Shown here: in pieces, positions 1 to 6,938 of the stretch | Layout: each line of letters opens with the position of its first letter | How positions within the stretch are numbered: the first letter of the stretch is position 1 | NCBI GenBank assembly: GCA_964608055.1 | Contig: CAZSMJ010000038.1 | Coordinates: forward strand, 1-15,583 | Origin: JALYNX01 sp964608055 | GTDB lineage: Bacteria; Actinomycetota; Acidimicrobiia; Spongiisociales; ZC4RG35 | Reading direction: 5' to 3' | DNA: 15,583 nucleotides | Translations under genes and position numbers: made by a program | The notes under the pieces: model-generated | Database searches by the model: none | What the model was told of the DNA's origin: nothing | The model's input: the letters and a program-made list of their open reading frames with translations, nothing else

Positions 1-2
1 CC

Positions 3-647
3 ACCGAGACCTTTGGGGCGATCGCCTACTACGGAGTGCCGGCCATCGTCCGGGTGTCGAGCACCGATCCGGCAGAGATTGGGAGAGCCCTCGACCTCGG
101 TGCGGCCGGGATCATCGCCCCCATGGTGAACGACGCCGACGATGCCCGGCTGGCAGCCCTGTCCTGTCGCTATGCCCCAGACGGGATTCGGTCCTATGGG
201 ATGCAAACCCCGCGTGTCGATCCCTTCGCCGACGGTTATCAGCCCCTATGTGCCGTCCAGATCGAGACCGCCGCCGCGGTGGACAACGTCGATGCGATCG
301 CGGCGGTGGAAGGGGTGGACTGGCTCTACGTGGGGCCCGCCGATCTTGGCCTTTCGATCGGAGGGGTGCCCGCGCCGGATGTGATCTCGATATTCGACGG
401 GTCGCACCCTCTTTCGGCGTCGCTGCAGACGGCATTCACTGCTGTTGTCGAAGCGGCGCGCAAGCACGGCAAGCTTGCCGGATTGCATTGCGGGAGTGGG
501 GAGGCGGCGCTCTACCTGCTGGCACACGGTTTCGAGGTTTCAGCCGTGGCCACTGACCTGGTCGCCGCCTTGCGAGGGATGGCCCACGAGCTGGAGGCCG
601 TTCGCGGACTGTCCGGTGGATCCGATCTGCCCGACCTGAAAGCCTGA
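3..647 (+). CDS. HpcH/HpaI aldolase family protein (5' end outside window)
   Basis: The open frame runs in from the left edge in the phase beginning at base 3, so the GTG at 36 is internal and the true start is not in the window; 214 codons are visible. The family comprises metal-dependent class II aldolases that retro-aldol cleave or condense pyruvate or other 2-oxo acids with aldehydes in a TIM barrel. Visible family signatures are VRV near the start (the position of the substrate Arg), LGAAGIIAPMVN, the metal-ligand Glu in QIET, and the metal-ligand Asp in VGPADLGLSIG. The C-terminal part has the usual LAGLHCGSGEAALYLLAHGF strand-helix pattern and ends on TGA at 645. The substrate cannot be told: 4-hydroxy-2-oxoheptanedioate, 2-keto-3-deoxy-sugar and citrate-lyase-beta-like members all share these motifs. 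Family assignment is firm, function open. The next gene lies on the opposite strand. Confidence 0.88.
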   Translation, partial: TETFGAIAYYGVPAIVRVSSTDPAEIGRALDLGAAGIIAPMVNDADDARLAALSCRYAPDGIRSYGMQTPRVDPFADGYQPLCAVQIETAAAVDNVDAIAAVEGVDWLYVGPADLGLSIGGVPAPDVISIFDGSHPLSASLQTAFTAVVEAARKHGKLAGLHCGSGEAALYLLAHGFEVSAVATDLVAALRGMAHELEAVRGLSGGSDLPDLKA

Positions 648-653
648 GCCTGG

Positions 654-688
654 AAAAAACGGAGGCGGCCCCGAAAGGCCGCCTCCGT
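654..688 (-). terminator. Intrinsic terminator of the small membrane-protein gene
   Basis: Bases 659-670 and 677-688 form a perfect 12-bp GC-rich stem with a 6-nt loop. Read on the minus strand, the stem is followed at once by six T residues (the complement of the A run at 654-659), the canonical U-tract of a Rho-independent terminator. It lies about 35 nt past the stop codon of the 63-aa minus-strand gene. On the plus strand the same hairpin follows the aldolase stop codon but lacks an adjacent T-tract, although TTTTCTT appears at 711-717. It may therefore stop both converging transcripts, being strongest on the minus strand. Confidence 0.85.
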
Positions 689-723
689 GGCTCCATTGGG
701 TAGGAGCGCCTTTTCTTCCTGCC

Positions 724-915
724 CTAGAACCAGGTGGTTGCACCTGTTACCCAGGACAGTGAAGAAACCTGGGCGGAAGCGATGCTCTCCGCGTTGTTGG
801 GGTCGGCCTCTTCACCACTAGTAGTGGTCGTCAAAGTGAAGGTAACCGCCGCTAGAACCACCAGGACGATTGCCATAACGAAGACCAGCGCTTTTCGCTT
901 TTCCATCTCTCCCAC
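724..915 (-). CDS. Small single-pass membrane protein, 63 aa, unknown function
   Basis: I do not recognise a family. The product has a basic N-terminus (MGEMEKRK), one hydrophobic segment at about residues 9-27 (ALVFVMAIVLVVLAAVTF), a run of threonines (TLTTTTS) and a short acidic/polar tail ending TTWF. That suggests an N-in, C-out membrane anchor or an uncleaved signal peptide. The gene looks genuine despite its size. The GTG start at 913-915 has GGAGG at 924-928 with 8-nt spacing, a GATAAT -10 lies at 950-955, and a strong intrinsic terminator follows the stop codon. The alternative start is ATG at 904-906, with GGAGAG touching it. It lies downstream of, and on the same strand as, the Cys/Met enzyme but appears to be its own transcription unit. 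A pilin or secreted-peptide role is possible, but no prepilin peptidase motif is visible. Confidence 0.65.
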   Translation of the reverse strand: MGEMEKRKALVFVMAIVLVVLAAVTFTLTTTTSGEEADPNNAESIASAQVSSLSWVTGATTWF

Positions 916-923
916 GTCAACAG

Positions 924-955
924 CCTCCGACCACTAGATCCCGTGGTTCATTATC
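924..955 (-). promoter_or_regulatory. Promoter -10 and Shine-Dalgarno of the 63-aa gene
   Basis: On the minus strand GATAAT (complement of 950-955) matches an actinobacterial/sigma-70 -10. It predicts a start near 943 and a leader of about 28 nt holding GGAGG (924-928) 8 nt before the GTG start. No convincing -35 is visible; the expected position reads TACTCC. Unlike most genes here, this one has a leader with a ribosome binding site. Confidence 0.55.
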
Positions 956-999
956 CACGCGCGGAGAGTGGTGGAGTATGGGTTGAGCGACCTATGAAT

Positions 1000-2235
1000 T
1001 CAGACTGAATCCAGGGCCTGGTCCAGATCGGCGATGATGTCCGCCACACTCTCGATCCCCACCGAGAACCGGATCATCCCCTCGGTGACTCCCATCCGAC
1101 TTCGGGTTTCGGGGTCGACGTTGGAATGACTGGTGGTGGCAGGGTGGGAGGCGATCGACTCGGTCCCACCCAACGAGGTCGCCAAACCGATCAACCGCAT
1201 CGAATCGAGGAAACGGAACGCCTCCTCACGGCCACCCTTCACCTCGAAGGTGATCATGGCCCCGGTGGAGGTGCACTGGCGCTCAAAGATGGCCCGTCTC
1301 GGGTCGTCCTCGCCGATCAGCCCCAGGTACCCGACCCGGCTCACCTTGTGATGAGTCGCCAGGAACCCCGCCAACTGCGAGGCGTTCTCGACCTGACGCT
1401 GCGCCCGGAGGGCATAGGTCTCCAGGCTCCGGCCGAGCAACCAGGCCGAGTGGGGGTCGGCGTGGGTGCCGATCCGGTAACGCATCGTCTTGATCGCACT
1501 CATCAAGCTGTCGGCCCCGGTCACGATCCCGGCCACCAGGTCGCTATGCCCCCCGTAGTACTTCGTCGCCGAGTACACGACCAGATCGGCGCCGTGGGCA
1601 TGGGGTTGTTGACCGATCGGGCCGAGATAGGTGTTGTCGACGACGGTCGGCGCCTGATGAACCTTCGCCACCCTGGCGGCCATCGCGATGTCGAAGATGT
1701 CATTGGTGGGGTTGGCCGGGGACTCGACATAGACGACACCGAGGCGGCGTCCAGCCACCAACTCCTCAAGATCGGCCTCGATGGCATCCGGCCCGAAGGA
1801 GACCGCCTCGATCCCCATTGGCGCCAACACCTTCTCGAACAGCGAATTGGTGCCGCCGTAGAGCGGCGAACTGTGAAGGATCAGGTCGCCGGGCCGGAGG
1901 AGGGTGAGAAGAGCGGTGTAGATGGCCGCCATTCCACTGGAGAAGAGCAGCGCCCGATCGGCTTGGTCCCACAAAGCAAGACGGCTCTCGACCACCACCA
2001 GATTGGGATGCTCGAGCCGGGTGTAGATGTAGCCAACCTCTTCGTCGGCCTCTGGGATCGCCCCGCCGTAGGTGACGTCAAACGCACGCTTGGCCGCCTC
2101 CGCAGATTCGAAGCTGAAAGTGGAAGTCTGGAACAGGGGGGTCTTGAGCGATCCCATCCCCCGCGCCGGGTCCCAACCACGAGTCATCATCTCAGTCTCC
2201 GGCTGGGTCTCGTTCTGGTCCTGCTTCTCGGTCAT
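1000..2235 (-). CDS. Cystathionine gamma-synthase / methionine gamma-lyase family PLP enzyme
   Basis: This is a 411-aa cytosolic fold-type I PLP enzyme of the Cys/Met metabolism family (members are usually 380-420 aa). Visible landmarks are YTRLEHPN (residues 71-78; Tyr and Arg bind PLP phosphate of the neighbouring subunit), the SSGMAA loop at 99-104, LYGGTN at 125-130 with the PLP-stacking Tyr126, DNTYLGP with Asp200 for the pyridine nitrogen, and SATKYYGGHSD with Schiff-base Lys225. A C-terminal TSLGGTESIASHPATTSH block binds the substrate carboxylate. The Cys that follows YG in classical methionine gamma-lyases (YGCT) is Gly here, which argues against a standard lyase assignment. Cystathionine synthase, O-acetylhomoserine sulfhydrylase-like and lyase activities cannot be separated by eye. 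The ATG at 2235 is chosen because TAGGCT lies 6 nt before it (leaderless); no Shine-Dalgarno is seen. It is divergent from the sirtuin gene. Confidence 0.9.
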   Translation of the reverse strand: MTEKQDQNETQPETEMMTRGWDPARGMGSLKTPLFQTSTFSFESAEAAKRAFDVTYGGAIPEADEEVGYIYTRLEHPNLVVVESRLALWDQADRALLFSSGMAAIYTALLTLLRPGDLILHSSPLYGGTNSLFEKVLAPMGIEAVSFGPDAIEADLEELVAGRRLGVVYVESPANPTNDIFDIAMAARVAKVHQAPTVVDNTYLGPIGQQPHAHGADLVVYSATKYYGGHSDLVAGIVTGADSLMSAIKTMRYRIGTHADPHSAWLLGRSLETYALRAQRQVENASQLAGFLATHHKVSRVGYLGLIGEDDPRRAIFERQCTSTGAMITFEVKGGREEAFRFLDSMRLIGLATSLGGTESIASHPATTSHSNVDPETRSRMGVTEGMIRFSVGIESVADIIADLDQALDSV

Positions 2236-2290
2236 CGGGGGAGCCTAAAGCGAAGTGCTAGCCAGCCGGTCCGCCGATAATCACCCCGTG
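2233..2290. promoter_or_regulatory. Overlapping divergent leaderless promoters
   Basis: Minus strand: TAGGCT (complement of 2242-2247), then CCCCCG, then the ATG of the PLP enzyme. Plus strand: GATAAT at 2276-2281, then CACCCC, then GTG at 2288 of the sirtuin. Each -10 ends 6 nt before a start codon and neither leader has room for a Shine-Dalgarno, so both messages are predicted to begin at or next to the initiation codon. The -10 boxes are 28 bp apart, so their -35 regions must overlap. Confidence 0.65.
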
Positions 2291-3061
2291 ATCGACCTAG
2301 GGCTCGCAGTCGAAGTTCTCAAACCTGCACAACGGATCCTGGTGTTCACCGGCGCCGGTATCTCCACCGAATCCGGGATTCCCGATTTCCGGGGACCGGA
2401 CGGGTTGTGGACCAAAGTCGACCCCGAGGACTTCCACATCGACCGTTTCCGAGTCAGCTCCGAGCTTCGGGAGCGGGGCTGGCGGATGCACCTCGACGGT
2501 GAGCTGTGGGGAGCCCGTTCGAATGTGCTGCCCAACCCGGGTCACCATGCCATCAAACGCCTTGGAGACGCCGGACGGCTCGCCGGGGTGGTCACCCAGA
2601 ACGTAGACGGCCTCCACAATCAAACCGGACTGAGCGAGGATCTTGTCGCTGAGCTTCACGGCAATGTGAGAGCGAGTCACTGTCTCGACTGTGACCGAAC
2701 CTGGCCCACCGAGGAGGTCCTGGCCTGGGTCGAAGCAGGAGACCCGGATCCGGCCTGTCCCCGTTGTGGGGGAATGGTCAAGACGCGAACCGTGATGTTC
2801 GGCGAGATGCTCCCCGAAGATGAGCTGAGGAAAGCCATGTTCTTCCTGGCGGTGGCGGACGCCCTGCTCGTCGTGGGGTCGACGGTGGCCGTATGGCCGG
2901 CGTCCGATGTCGTATTCCGGGCGGCTCATCGCTCGATACCGATCGTCATCGTCAACCGTGGCGAGACCGATGCCGACCACCTGGCCACCGTCAAGCTCGA
3001 CGCCGGGATCGGAGAAGTGTTGCCGGGCCTCGTCGAAGCCGTGCTCGCTCCGTCCGCCTAG
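2288..3061 (+). CDS. NAD-dependent protein deacylase (sirtuin, SIR2 family)
   Basis: This 257-aa cytosolic sirtuin removes acyl groups from lysines, consuming NAD and yielding O-acyl-ADP-ribose and nicotinamide. Seen in order: the NAD-binding GAGIS..SGIPDFRG at residues 22-36, TQNVDGLH at 103-110, catalytic His124 in ELHGN, and a structural zinc site of C132-x2-C135 and C157-x2-C160. Then come MFGEMLP, the VGSTVAVWP cofactor segment and VNRGETDAD. The Tyr-x-x-Arg pair that marks desuccinylase-type (class III, CobB/SIRT5) sirtuins is not seen in the expected region, so preference for acetyl or longer neutral acyl groups is inferred. The frame is open back to 2255, but GTG at 2288 is preferred because GATAAT lies 6 nt upstream and homologues begin close to the GAGIS strand. 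It precedes acyl-CoA genes on the same strand, a context in which sirtuins can control acyl-CoA enzymes. Confidence 0.93.
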   Translation: MIDLGLAVEVLKPAQRILVFTGAGISTESGIPDFRGPDGLWTKVDPEDFHIDRFRVSSELRERGWRMHLDGELWGARSNVLPNPGHHAIKRLGDAGRLAGVVTQNVDGLHNQTGLSEDLVAELHGNVRASHCLDCDRTWPTEEVLAWVEAGDPDPACPRCGGMVKTRTVMFGEMLPEDELRKAMFFLAVADALLVVGSTVAVWPASDVVFRAAHRSIPIVIVNRGETDADHLATVKLDAGIGEVLPGLVEAVLAPSA

Positions 3062-3153
3062 TCGACGGTGAAGTGGCGTCCCCACCCGCCCGTAATTGGG
3101 ACGTAGAGCGGTCATATACGAACCCTCCCTATCTCAATTTGGCGAGGGGCGTT

Positions 3154-3166
3154 TAGCCTCTAGGGC
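3154..3166 (+). promoter_or_regulatory. Leaderless -10 of the acyl-CoA dehydrogenase gene
   Basis: TAGCCT at 3154-3159 is followed by 7 nt and then the ATG at 3167. No Shine-Dalgarno precedes the start. The rest of the 105-bp gap after the sirtuin stop codon (3062-3153) shows no gene, no strong hairpin and no clear -35. Confidence 0.6.
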
Positions 3167-4951
3167 ATGTCCGACTACGCACCGCGTCTCGACGACATCA
3201 ACTTCATCCTGGGCCATCTGGCCGGGCTCGAGGAGGTGTCAAAGCTCAACGGCTATCAGCACGCCGATCCCGAGACAGTGGCGTCCCTCCTCGAGGAAGC
3301 GGGTCGTTTCTTCTCCGAAGTCATGGCCCCTCTCAATCAGATCGGCGACCGCCAGGGATCCGTGTTGACCGACGAGGGGTCAGTGCGAACTCCGGATGGG
3401 TTCAAAGAGGCGTATCAGAAATATGTGGAGTCGGGTTGGGCCGCTGCCCATCTGCCGGAGGAATGGGGTGGAGGCGGGCTCCCCTACACGGTCGGCGTCG
3501 TCATCGAGGAGATGTTCAAGACCGCCAACATGGCGTTCGCTCTCTGTCCCACTCTGACTCACGGGGCAGTCGAAGCCCTCCGCTTTCACGGATCTGAGGA
3601 GCAACTCGGCACCTACATGGAGAAGCTGGTTTCCGGCGAGTGGAGCGGCACCATGAACCTCACCGAGCCCGAAGCGGGGTCAGACCTCGGTGCCCTCCAC
3701 ACCAAGGCCGTGCCTCAAGACGACGGAACATACCGAATCTTCGGGACCAAGATCTTCATCACCTGGGGTGACCAGGACCTGACCGAGAACATCATCCATT
3801 TCGTCCTGGCTCGCCTCCCCGACGCGGCTCCCGGAACTCGTGGCGTCTCGATGTTCTTGGTGCCCAAGTTCATACCCGACGACAGTGGAAATCCGGGTCG
3901 CCGAAACGACTACAAAATCCTCTCCATCGAGCACAAGTTGGGGATTCATGCCTCACCAACCTGTGTGATCTCCTTCGGCGAGTCCGGTGAGGGAGCAGTC
4001 GGCTACGTGCTGGGAGAGGCGAACGCCGGCATGCGCAACATGTTCACGATGATGAACGCCGCCCGGATCGGGGTCGGAATGGAAGGGGTGGCAATCGCCG
4101 AGAGGGCTTATCAGCGTGCTCTTCGTTACGCCAGAGACCGGGTCCAGGGGCGTGCCATCGGATCGAGCAACACCGACAGTGTTCCCATCATCGAGCACCC
4201 TGACGTGAGACGGATGCTCCTGACCATCAAGGCCAACGTCGAGGCGATGCGGTCGCTCCTCTACGTCACCGCCGCCGAGGCCGACCACCACTACCACGGC
4301 GAAACCGGAGAGCGCCGACATGAGGCAGGGAATCGTCTCGCGTTGCTCACGCCCGTCGTCAAGGCGTGGTGCACCGACCTCGGAGTGGAGATGGCCTCCC
4401 TCGGGGTCCAGATCCACGGCGGGGCCGGGTACATCGAAGAGACGGGGGCTGCTCAATACCTCCGCGACGCGAGGATCGCCCCGATCTATGAAGGAACCAA
4501 CGGGATTCAGGCAATCGACCTGGTACTGCGCAAGCTCCCGCTCGAAAACGGGGCGGTGGTAACGGCACTGATCACAGAGATGACCGAGGTGGTTCTCCGG
4601 ATGAACGACCATCCAGAGCTGGCAGGGTTCGGCGACGAGCTCTCCAGGGCCATCCGCGGCCTGGCCGAATCATCGACTTGGCTGGGAGAGCGCCTCGCCT
4701 CCGGTGACATCCCATCCGCACTCGCCGGTGCGAGTCCCTATCTCCGTCAGTTTGGGACTGTCCTCGGTGGGTGGTTGATGGGCAAGGCCGCCTTGGCCGC
4801 TTTGGCCGCACCGCCCGACGTCGCGCCCGAATTCCTCGCCGAAAAGGTGATCACCGCTCGCTTCTACGGCGAGCAGATCCTCCCTTTGGCCAATGGGATT
4901 GTCTCCTCGGTCAAGGGCGGGTCCGAGATCCTGGACAACGCCGTGTTCTGA
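3167..4951 (+). CDS. Long-form acyl-CoA dehydrogenase, DmdC/FadE5 subfamily
   Basis: This is a 594-aa FAD-dependent acyl-CoA dehydrogenase introducing a trans-2,3 double bond into an acyl-CoA and passing electrons to ETF. Classical members have about 380-400 residues. The extra N-terminal segment (DDINFILGHLAGLEEVSKL) and the roughly 140-residue helical C-terminal extension define the long subfamily that includes 3-methylmercaptopropionyl-CoA dehydrogenase DmdC and mycobacterial FadE5. Visible motifs are GTMNLTEPEAGSDLGAL (FAD/substrate loop), GTKIFITWGDQD, LVPKFIPDD, EHKLGIHASPT, GVQIHGGAGYIEETGAAQYLRD and IYEGTNGIQ with the expected catalytic base Glu442. The ATG at 3167 is supported by TAGCCT 7 nt upstream. 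Sequence by eye cannot choose between DMSP-derived methylmercaptopropionyl-CoA and ordinary medium/long acyl-CoA substrates. A FabF-like gene and a reductase gene follow, which favours general fatty-acyl metabolism; the nearby Cys/Met enzyme keeps the sulfur option open. Confidence 0.92.
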   Translation: MSDYAPRLDDINFILGHLAGLEEVSKLNGYQHADPETVASLLEEAGRFFSEVMAPLNQIGDRQGSVLTDEGSVRTPDGFKEAYQKYVESGWAAAHLPEEWGGGGLPYTVGVVIEEMFKTANMAFALCPTLTHGAVEALRFHGSEEQLGTYMEKLVSGEWSGTMNLTEPEAGSDLGALHTKAVPQDDGTYRIFGTKIFITWGDQDLTENIIHFVLARLPDAAPGTRGVSMFLVPKFIPDDSGNPGRRNDYKILSIEHKLGIHASPTCVISFGESGEGAVGYVLGEANAGMRNMFTMMNAARIGVGMEGVAIAERAYQRALRYARDRVQGRAIGSSNTDSVPIIEHPDVRRMLLTIKANVEAMRSLLYVTAAEADHHYHGETGERRHEAGNRLALLTPVVKAWCTDLGVEMASLGVQIHGGAGYIEETGAAQYLRDARIAPIYEGTNGIQAIDLVLRKLPLENGAVVTALITEMTEVVLRMNDHPELAGFGDELSRAIRGLAESSTWLGERLASGDIPSALAGASPYLRQFGTVLGGWLMGKAALAALAAPPDVAPEFLAEKVITARFYGEQILPLANGIVSSVKGGSEILDNAVF

Positions 4952-4959
4952 GGCTGACC

Positions 4960-4972
4960 TAGCCTCGGTGGG
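4960..4972 (+). promoter_or_regulatory. Leaderless -10 of the SDR gene
   Basis: TAGCCT at 4960-4965, then 7 nt, then ATG at 4973. It has the same hexamer and spacing as the acyl-CoA dehydrogenase gene just upstream, squeezed into a 21-bp gap after that gene's stop codon. No Shine-Dalgarno is present. Confidence 0.6.
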
Positions 4973-5743
4973 ATGGAGCTGAGGGACAAGGTCGTCGTCA
5001 TCACCGGCGCCGCCAGCGGCATCGGAGCAGCCCTGGCTCGACGGTTCTCCCGGGAGCAGCCCAGAGCCCTGGTGCTGGCCGATCTCAATCTCCTGGCAGC
5101 GACCGACGTGGCTCAGGAGACCGATGCCGTTGCACTCGAAGTGGACGTTGCCCGCCCCGAGGACAACGACCGCCTGGTCGACGAGGTCGAGGAGCTTTTC
5201 GGCCCGATCGATCTGTTCTGTGCCAACGCCGGAATTGGGTTCGCGGGCGACGAACAGACCCCTCCCGAAGACTGGGACCGGATGTGGCAGGTGAATGTCA
5301 TGTCCCATGTCCATGCGGCGCGCCGACTCATACCTTTGTGGAAAGCCCGGGGCGGCGGCTATTTCTTGGCCACGGTGTCTGCAGCCGGCCTTCTCACCAA
5401 TCTCAAAGCCGCGCAGTACTCGGTGACCAAGCATGCCGCCCTGGCCTTCGCCGAATGGCTGGCAATCACATATGGAGATATCGGGGTCAAGGTGAGTTGT
5501 CTCTGCCCGATGGGGGTGAAGACGCCCTTTCTCGATTCGGCCACAGAGTTCCAGGACCTGCTCTTGCCCGACGCCCTCGATCCGGAAACGGTGGCGGACG
5601 CGGTGGTGGCTGGGCTGGCCAATGAGCGGTTCCTGATCCTGCCCCATCCCGAAGTGGAGCATTTCTTCCAGAACAAAGCGAACGACTACGACCGCTGGCT
5701 GGAGGGAATGCGGAAACTGCAGCGATCTGTCTTCCCAAGCTGA
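4973..5743 (+). CDS. Short-chain dehydrogenase/reductase (classical SDR)
   Basis: This 256-aa cytosolic Rossmann-fold oxidoreductase has the classical SDR length. Landmarks are TGAASGIG at residues 11-18 (NAD(P) pyrophosphate binding), ADLN at 36-39 with an Asp at the end of the second strand that favours NAD(H) over NADP(H), CANAG at 83-87, and the tetrad Asn108 (VNVMSH), Ser136, Tyr149 and Lys153 (YSVTK). The CPMGVKTPF segment after the sixth strand is the usual PG-motif region. The substrate is unknown. Because it lies between an acyl-CoA dehydrogenase and a ketoacyl-ACP synthase, a hydroxyacyl or alcohol dehydrogenase role in lipid metabolism is plausible but only inferred. The gap to the next gene is 22 bp. 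Confidence 0.9.
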   Translation: MELRDKVVVITGAASGIGAALARRFSREQPRALVLADLNLLAATDVAQETDAVALEVDVARPEDNDRLVDEVEELFGPIDLFCANAGIGFAGDEQTPPEDWDRMWQVNVMSHVHAARRLIPLWKARGGGYFLATVSAAGLLTNLKAAQYSVTKHAALAFAEWLAITYGDIGVKVSCLCPMGVKTPFLDSATEFQDLLLPDALDPETVADAVVAGLANERFLILPHPEVEHFFQNKANDYDRWLEGMRKLQRSVFPS

Positions 5744-5752
5744 GCAATCGGG

Positions 5753-5765
5753 CAGAATTGAGTAC
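5753..5765 (+). promoter_or_regulatory. Leaderless -10 of the ketoacyl synthase gene
   Basis: CAGAAT at 5753-5758, then 7 nt, then ATG at 5766. It is one base away from TANNNT but at the same spacing as its neighbours, and no Shine-Dalgarno is present. Confidence 0.45.
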
Positions 5766-6938
5766 ATGAACAAGCGGCGTGTGGTGGTGACCGGCACCGG
5801 AGCGGTCGCTGCTCCTGGAACCGGGACCGATGATCTCTGGAAGGGCCTGCAACGTTCACCCGACGGGCCAGGTCCTTACCTGGTGAAGAACTGGGATCCC
5901 GAGCCTTGGATCCCAATGCGCGAACACCGGCGCCTCGATCGTTTCACCCAGTTCGCGATGATGGCCACCCACGAGGCGTTCGAGCAGTCCGGCCCGCTCG
6001 GAGTCGATCCCAACCGGGTCACTGTCTCCCTGGCCACCGGGATCGGCGGCCTGGAATCGTTGGAGATCCTCATCCACAACTCCGACCAGGCCGAGCCCCG
6101 GGTCTCGCCGTTCCTGATCCCGATGATGATGGCCAACGCCGCCGCCGCCGCGATCTCGATCAAGTACGGGTTCGGCGGCCAGGTCAGCACCCCGGTCGTG
6201 GCCTGCGCCGCCGGGGCCCAATCGGTCCTCGACGGCCTTCGTCAGATCCAGTGGGGATACGCCGACGCCGCGGTGGTGGGTGGGGCTGAGGCCGCGGCTC
6301 GCAATTCGGCCTCCGAAGGGTTCAAAGCGGCCCGTGCCTTATCCCTCTCCGGCACCGCCCGGCCCTTCGATGTCGATCGCGACGGGTTTGTCATGGGTGA
6401 GGGAGCCGCGATCCTGATACTGGAGGCGGAGGACGCCGCAAAGGAGCGTGGAGCGGCGATCCTCGCCGAGGTCCTCGGTGGCGCTTCCACCGCCGACGCC
6501 CACCACATCACTGCACCCCATCCCACGGGGGAGGGAGCGGAGCGGGCAATCCGTCTCGCCCTCGCCGACGCCGGTATCGAGCCAGGTGAGGTGAGTTACA
6601 TCAACGCCCACGGCACCGGGACCGAGCTCAACGACCGGACCGAGGGAATGGTCATCGAGCGGATCTTCGGTGATGTTCAACCGGCCGTATCTTCGATCAA
6701 GGGGACCACTGGCCATGGGCTGGGGGCATCGGGCTCGATCGAGGCGGTGGCGGTGGTGGAGGCGATCCGGCGCCGCGAGCTCCCGCCCAACATCGGGCTC
6801 ACCAACCAGGACCCGGAGATCCATCTCACCGACATCGTGCGCGAGCCGAGGGAGTGGGAGCCAGGCCCGGTCCTCTCCAACTCCTTCGGTTTCGGCGGTC
6901 ACAACACAGTGCTCGCCTTCGCCCGATATTCCGACTGA
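5766..6938 (+). CDS. fabF: Beta-ketoacyl-ACP synthase, FabF (KAS II) type
   Basis: This 390-aa thiolase-fold condensing enzyme joins malonyl-ACP to an acyl primer in fatty-acid or polyketide chain elongation. Seen: RRVVVTGTGAV at the N-terminus, nucleophile Cys147 in VACAAGAQ, GEGAAILILE, His282 in NAHGTGTELND, Lys312 and His317 in SIKGTTGHGLGASG, and a C-terminal NSFGFGGHN glycine loop. The Cys-His-His triad and Lys are intact, so the enzyme should be active. It is slightly shorter than typical FabF (about 410 aa), and the Cys motif reads ACAAG rather than the common ACATG. No acyl-carrier-protein gene or other fab gene is visible. This may be the primary FabF or an extra copy for a special lipid, so the symbol is tentative. 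It is the last gene of the acyl block; no clear terminator follows. Confidence 0.88.
   Translation: MNKRRVVVTGTGAVAAPGTGTDDLWKGLQRSPDGPGPYLVKNWDPEPWIPMREHRRLDRFTQFAMMATHEAFEQSGPLGVDPNRVTVSLATGIGGLESLEILIHNSDQAEPRVSPFLIPMMMANAAAAAISIKYGFGGQVSTPVVACAAGAQSVLDGLRQIQWGYADAAVVGGAEAAARNSASEGFKAARALSLSGTARPFDVDRDGFVMGEGAAILILEAEDAAKERGAAILAEVLGGASTADAHHITAPHPTGEGAERAIRLALADAGIEPGEVSYINAHGTGTELNDRTEGMVIERIFGDVQPAVSSIKGTTGHGLGASGSIEAVAVVEAIRRRELPPNIGLTNQDPEIHLTDIVREPREWEPGPVLSNSFGFGGHNTVLAFARYSD

Noticed and set aside
659..717. Plus-strand terminator of the aldolase gene
   Set aside because: The hairpin is real but lacks an immediate T-tract on this strand; called as a minus-strand terminator, with dual use only possible.
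1126..2280. A 384-codon plus-strand frame opposite the PLP enzyme
   Set aside because: Complement shadow of a gene with all PLP-site residues intact; also runs over the divergent promoters.
2255..2287. Upstream extension of the sirtuin to an earlier start
   Set aside because: It would place the start upstream of GATAAT and add 11 residues with no homology; GTG 2288 fits a leaderless start.
4670..5797. A 375-codon minus-strand open frame across the dehydrogenase/SDR junction
   Set aside because: It overlaps two well-supported plus-strand genes and both gap signals, and shows no family motif.
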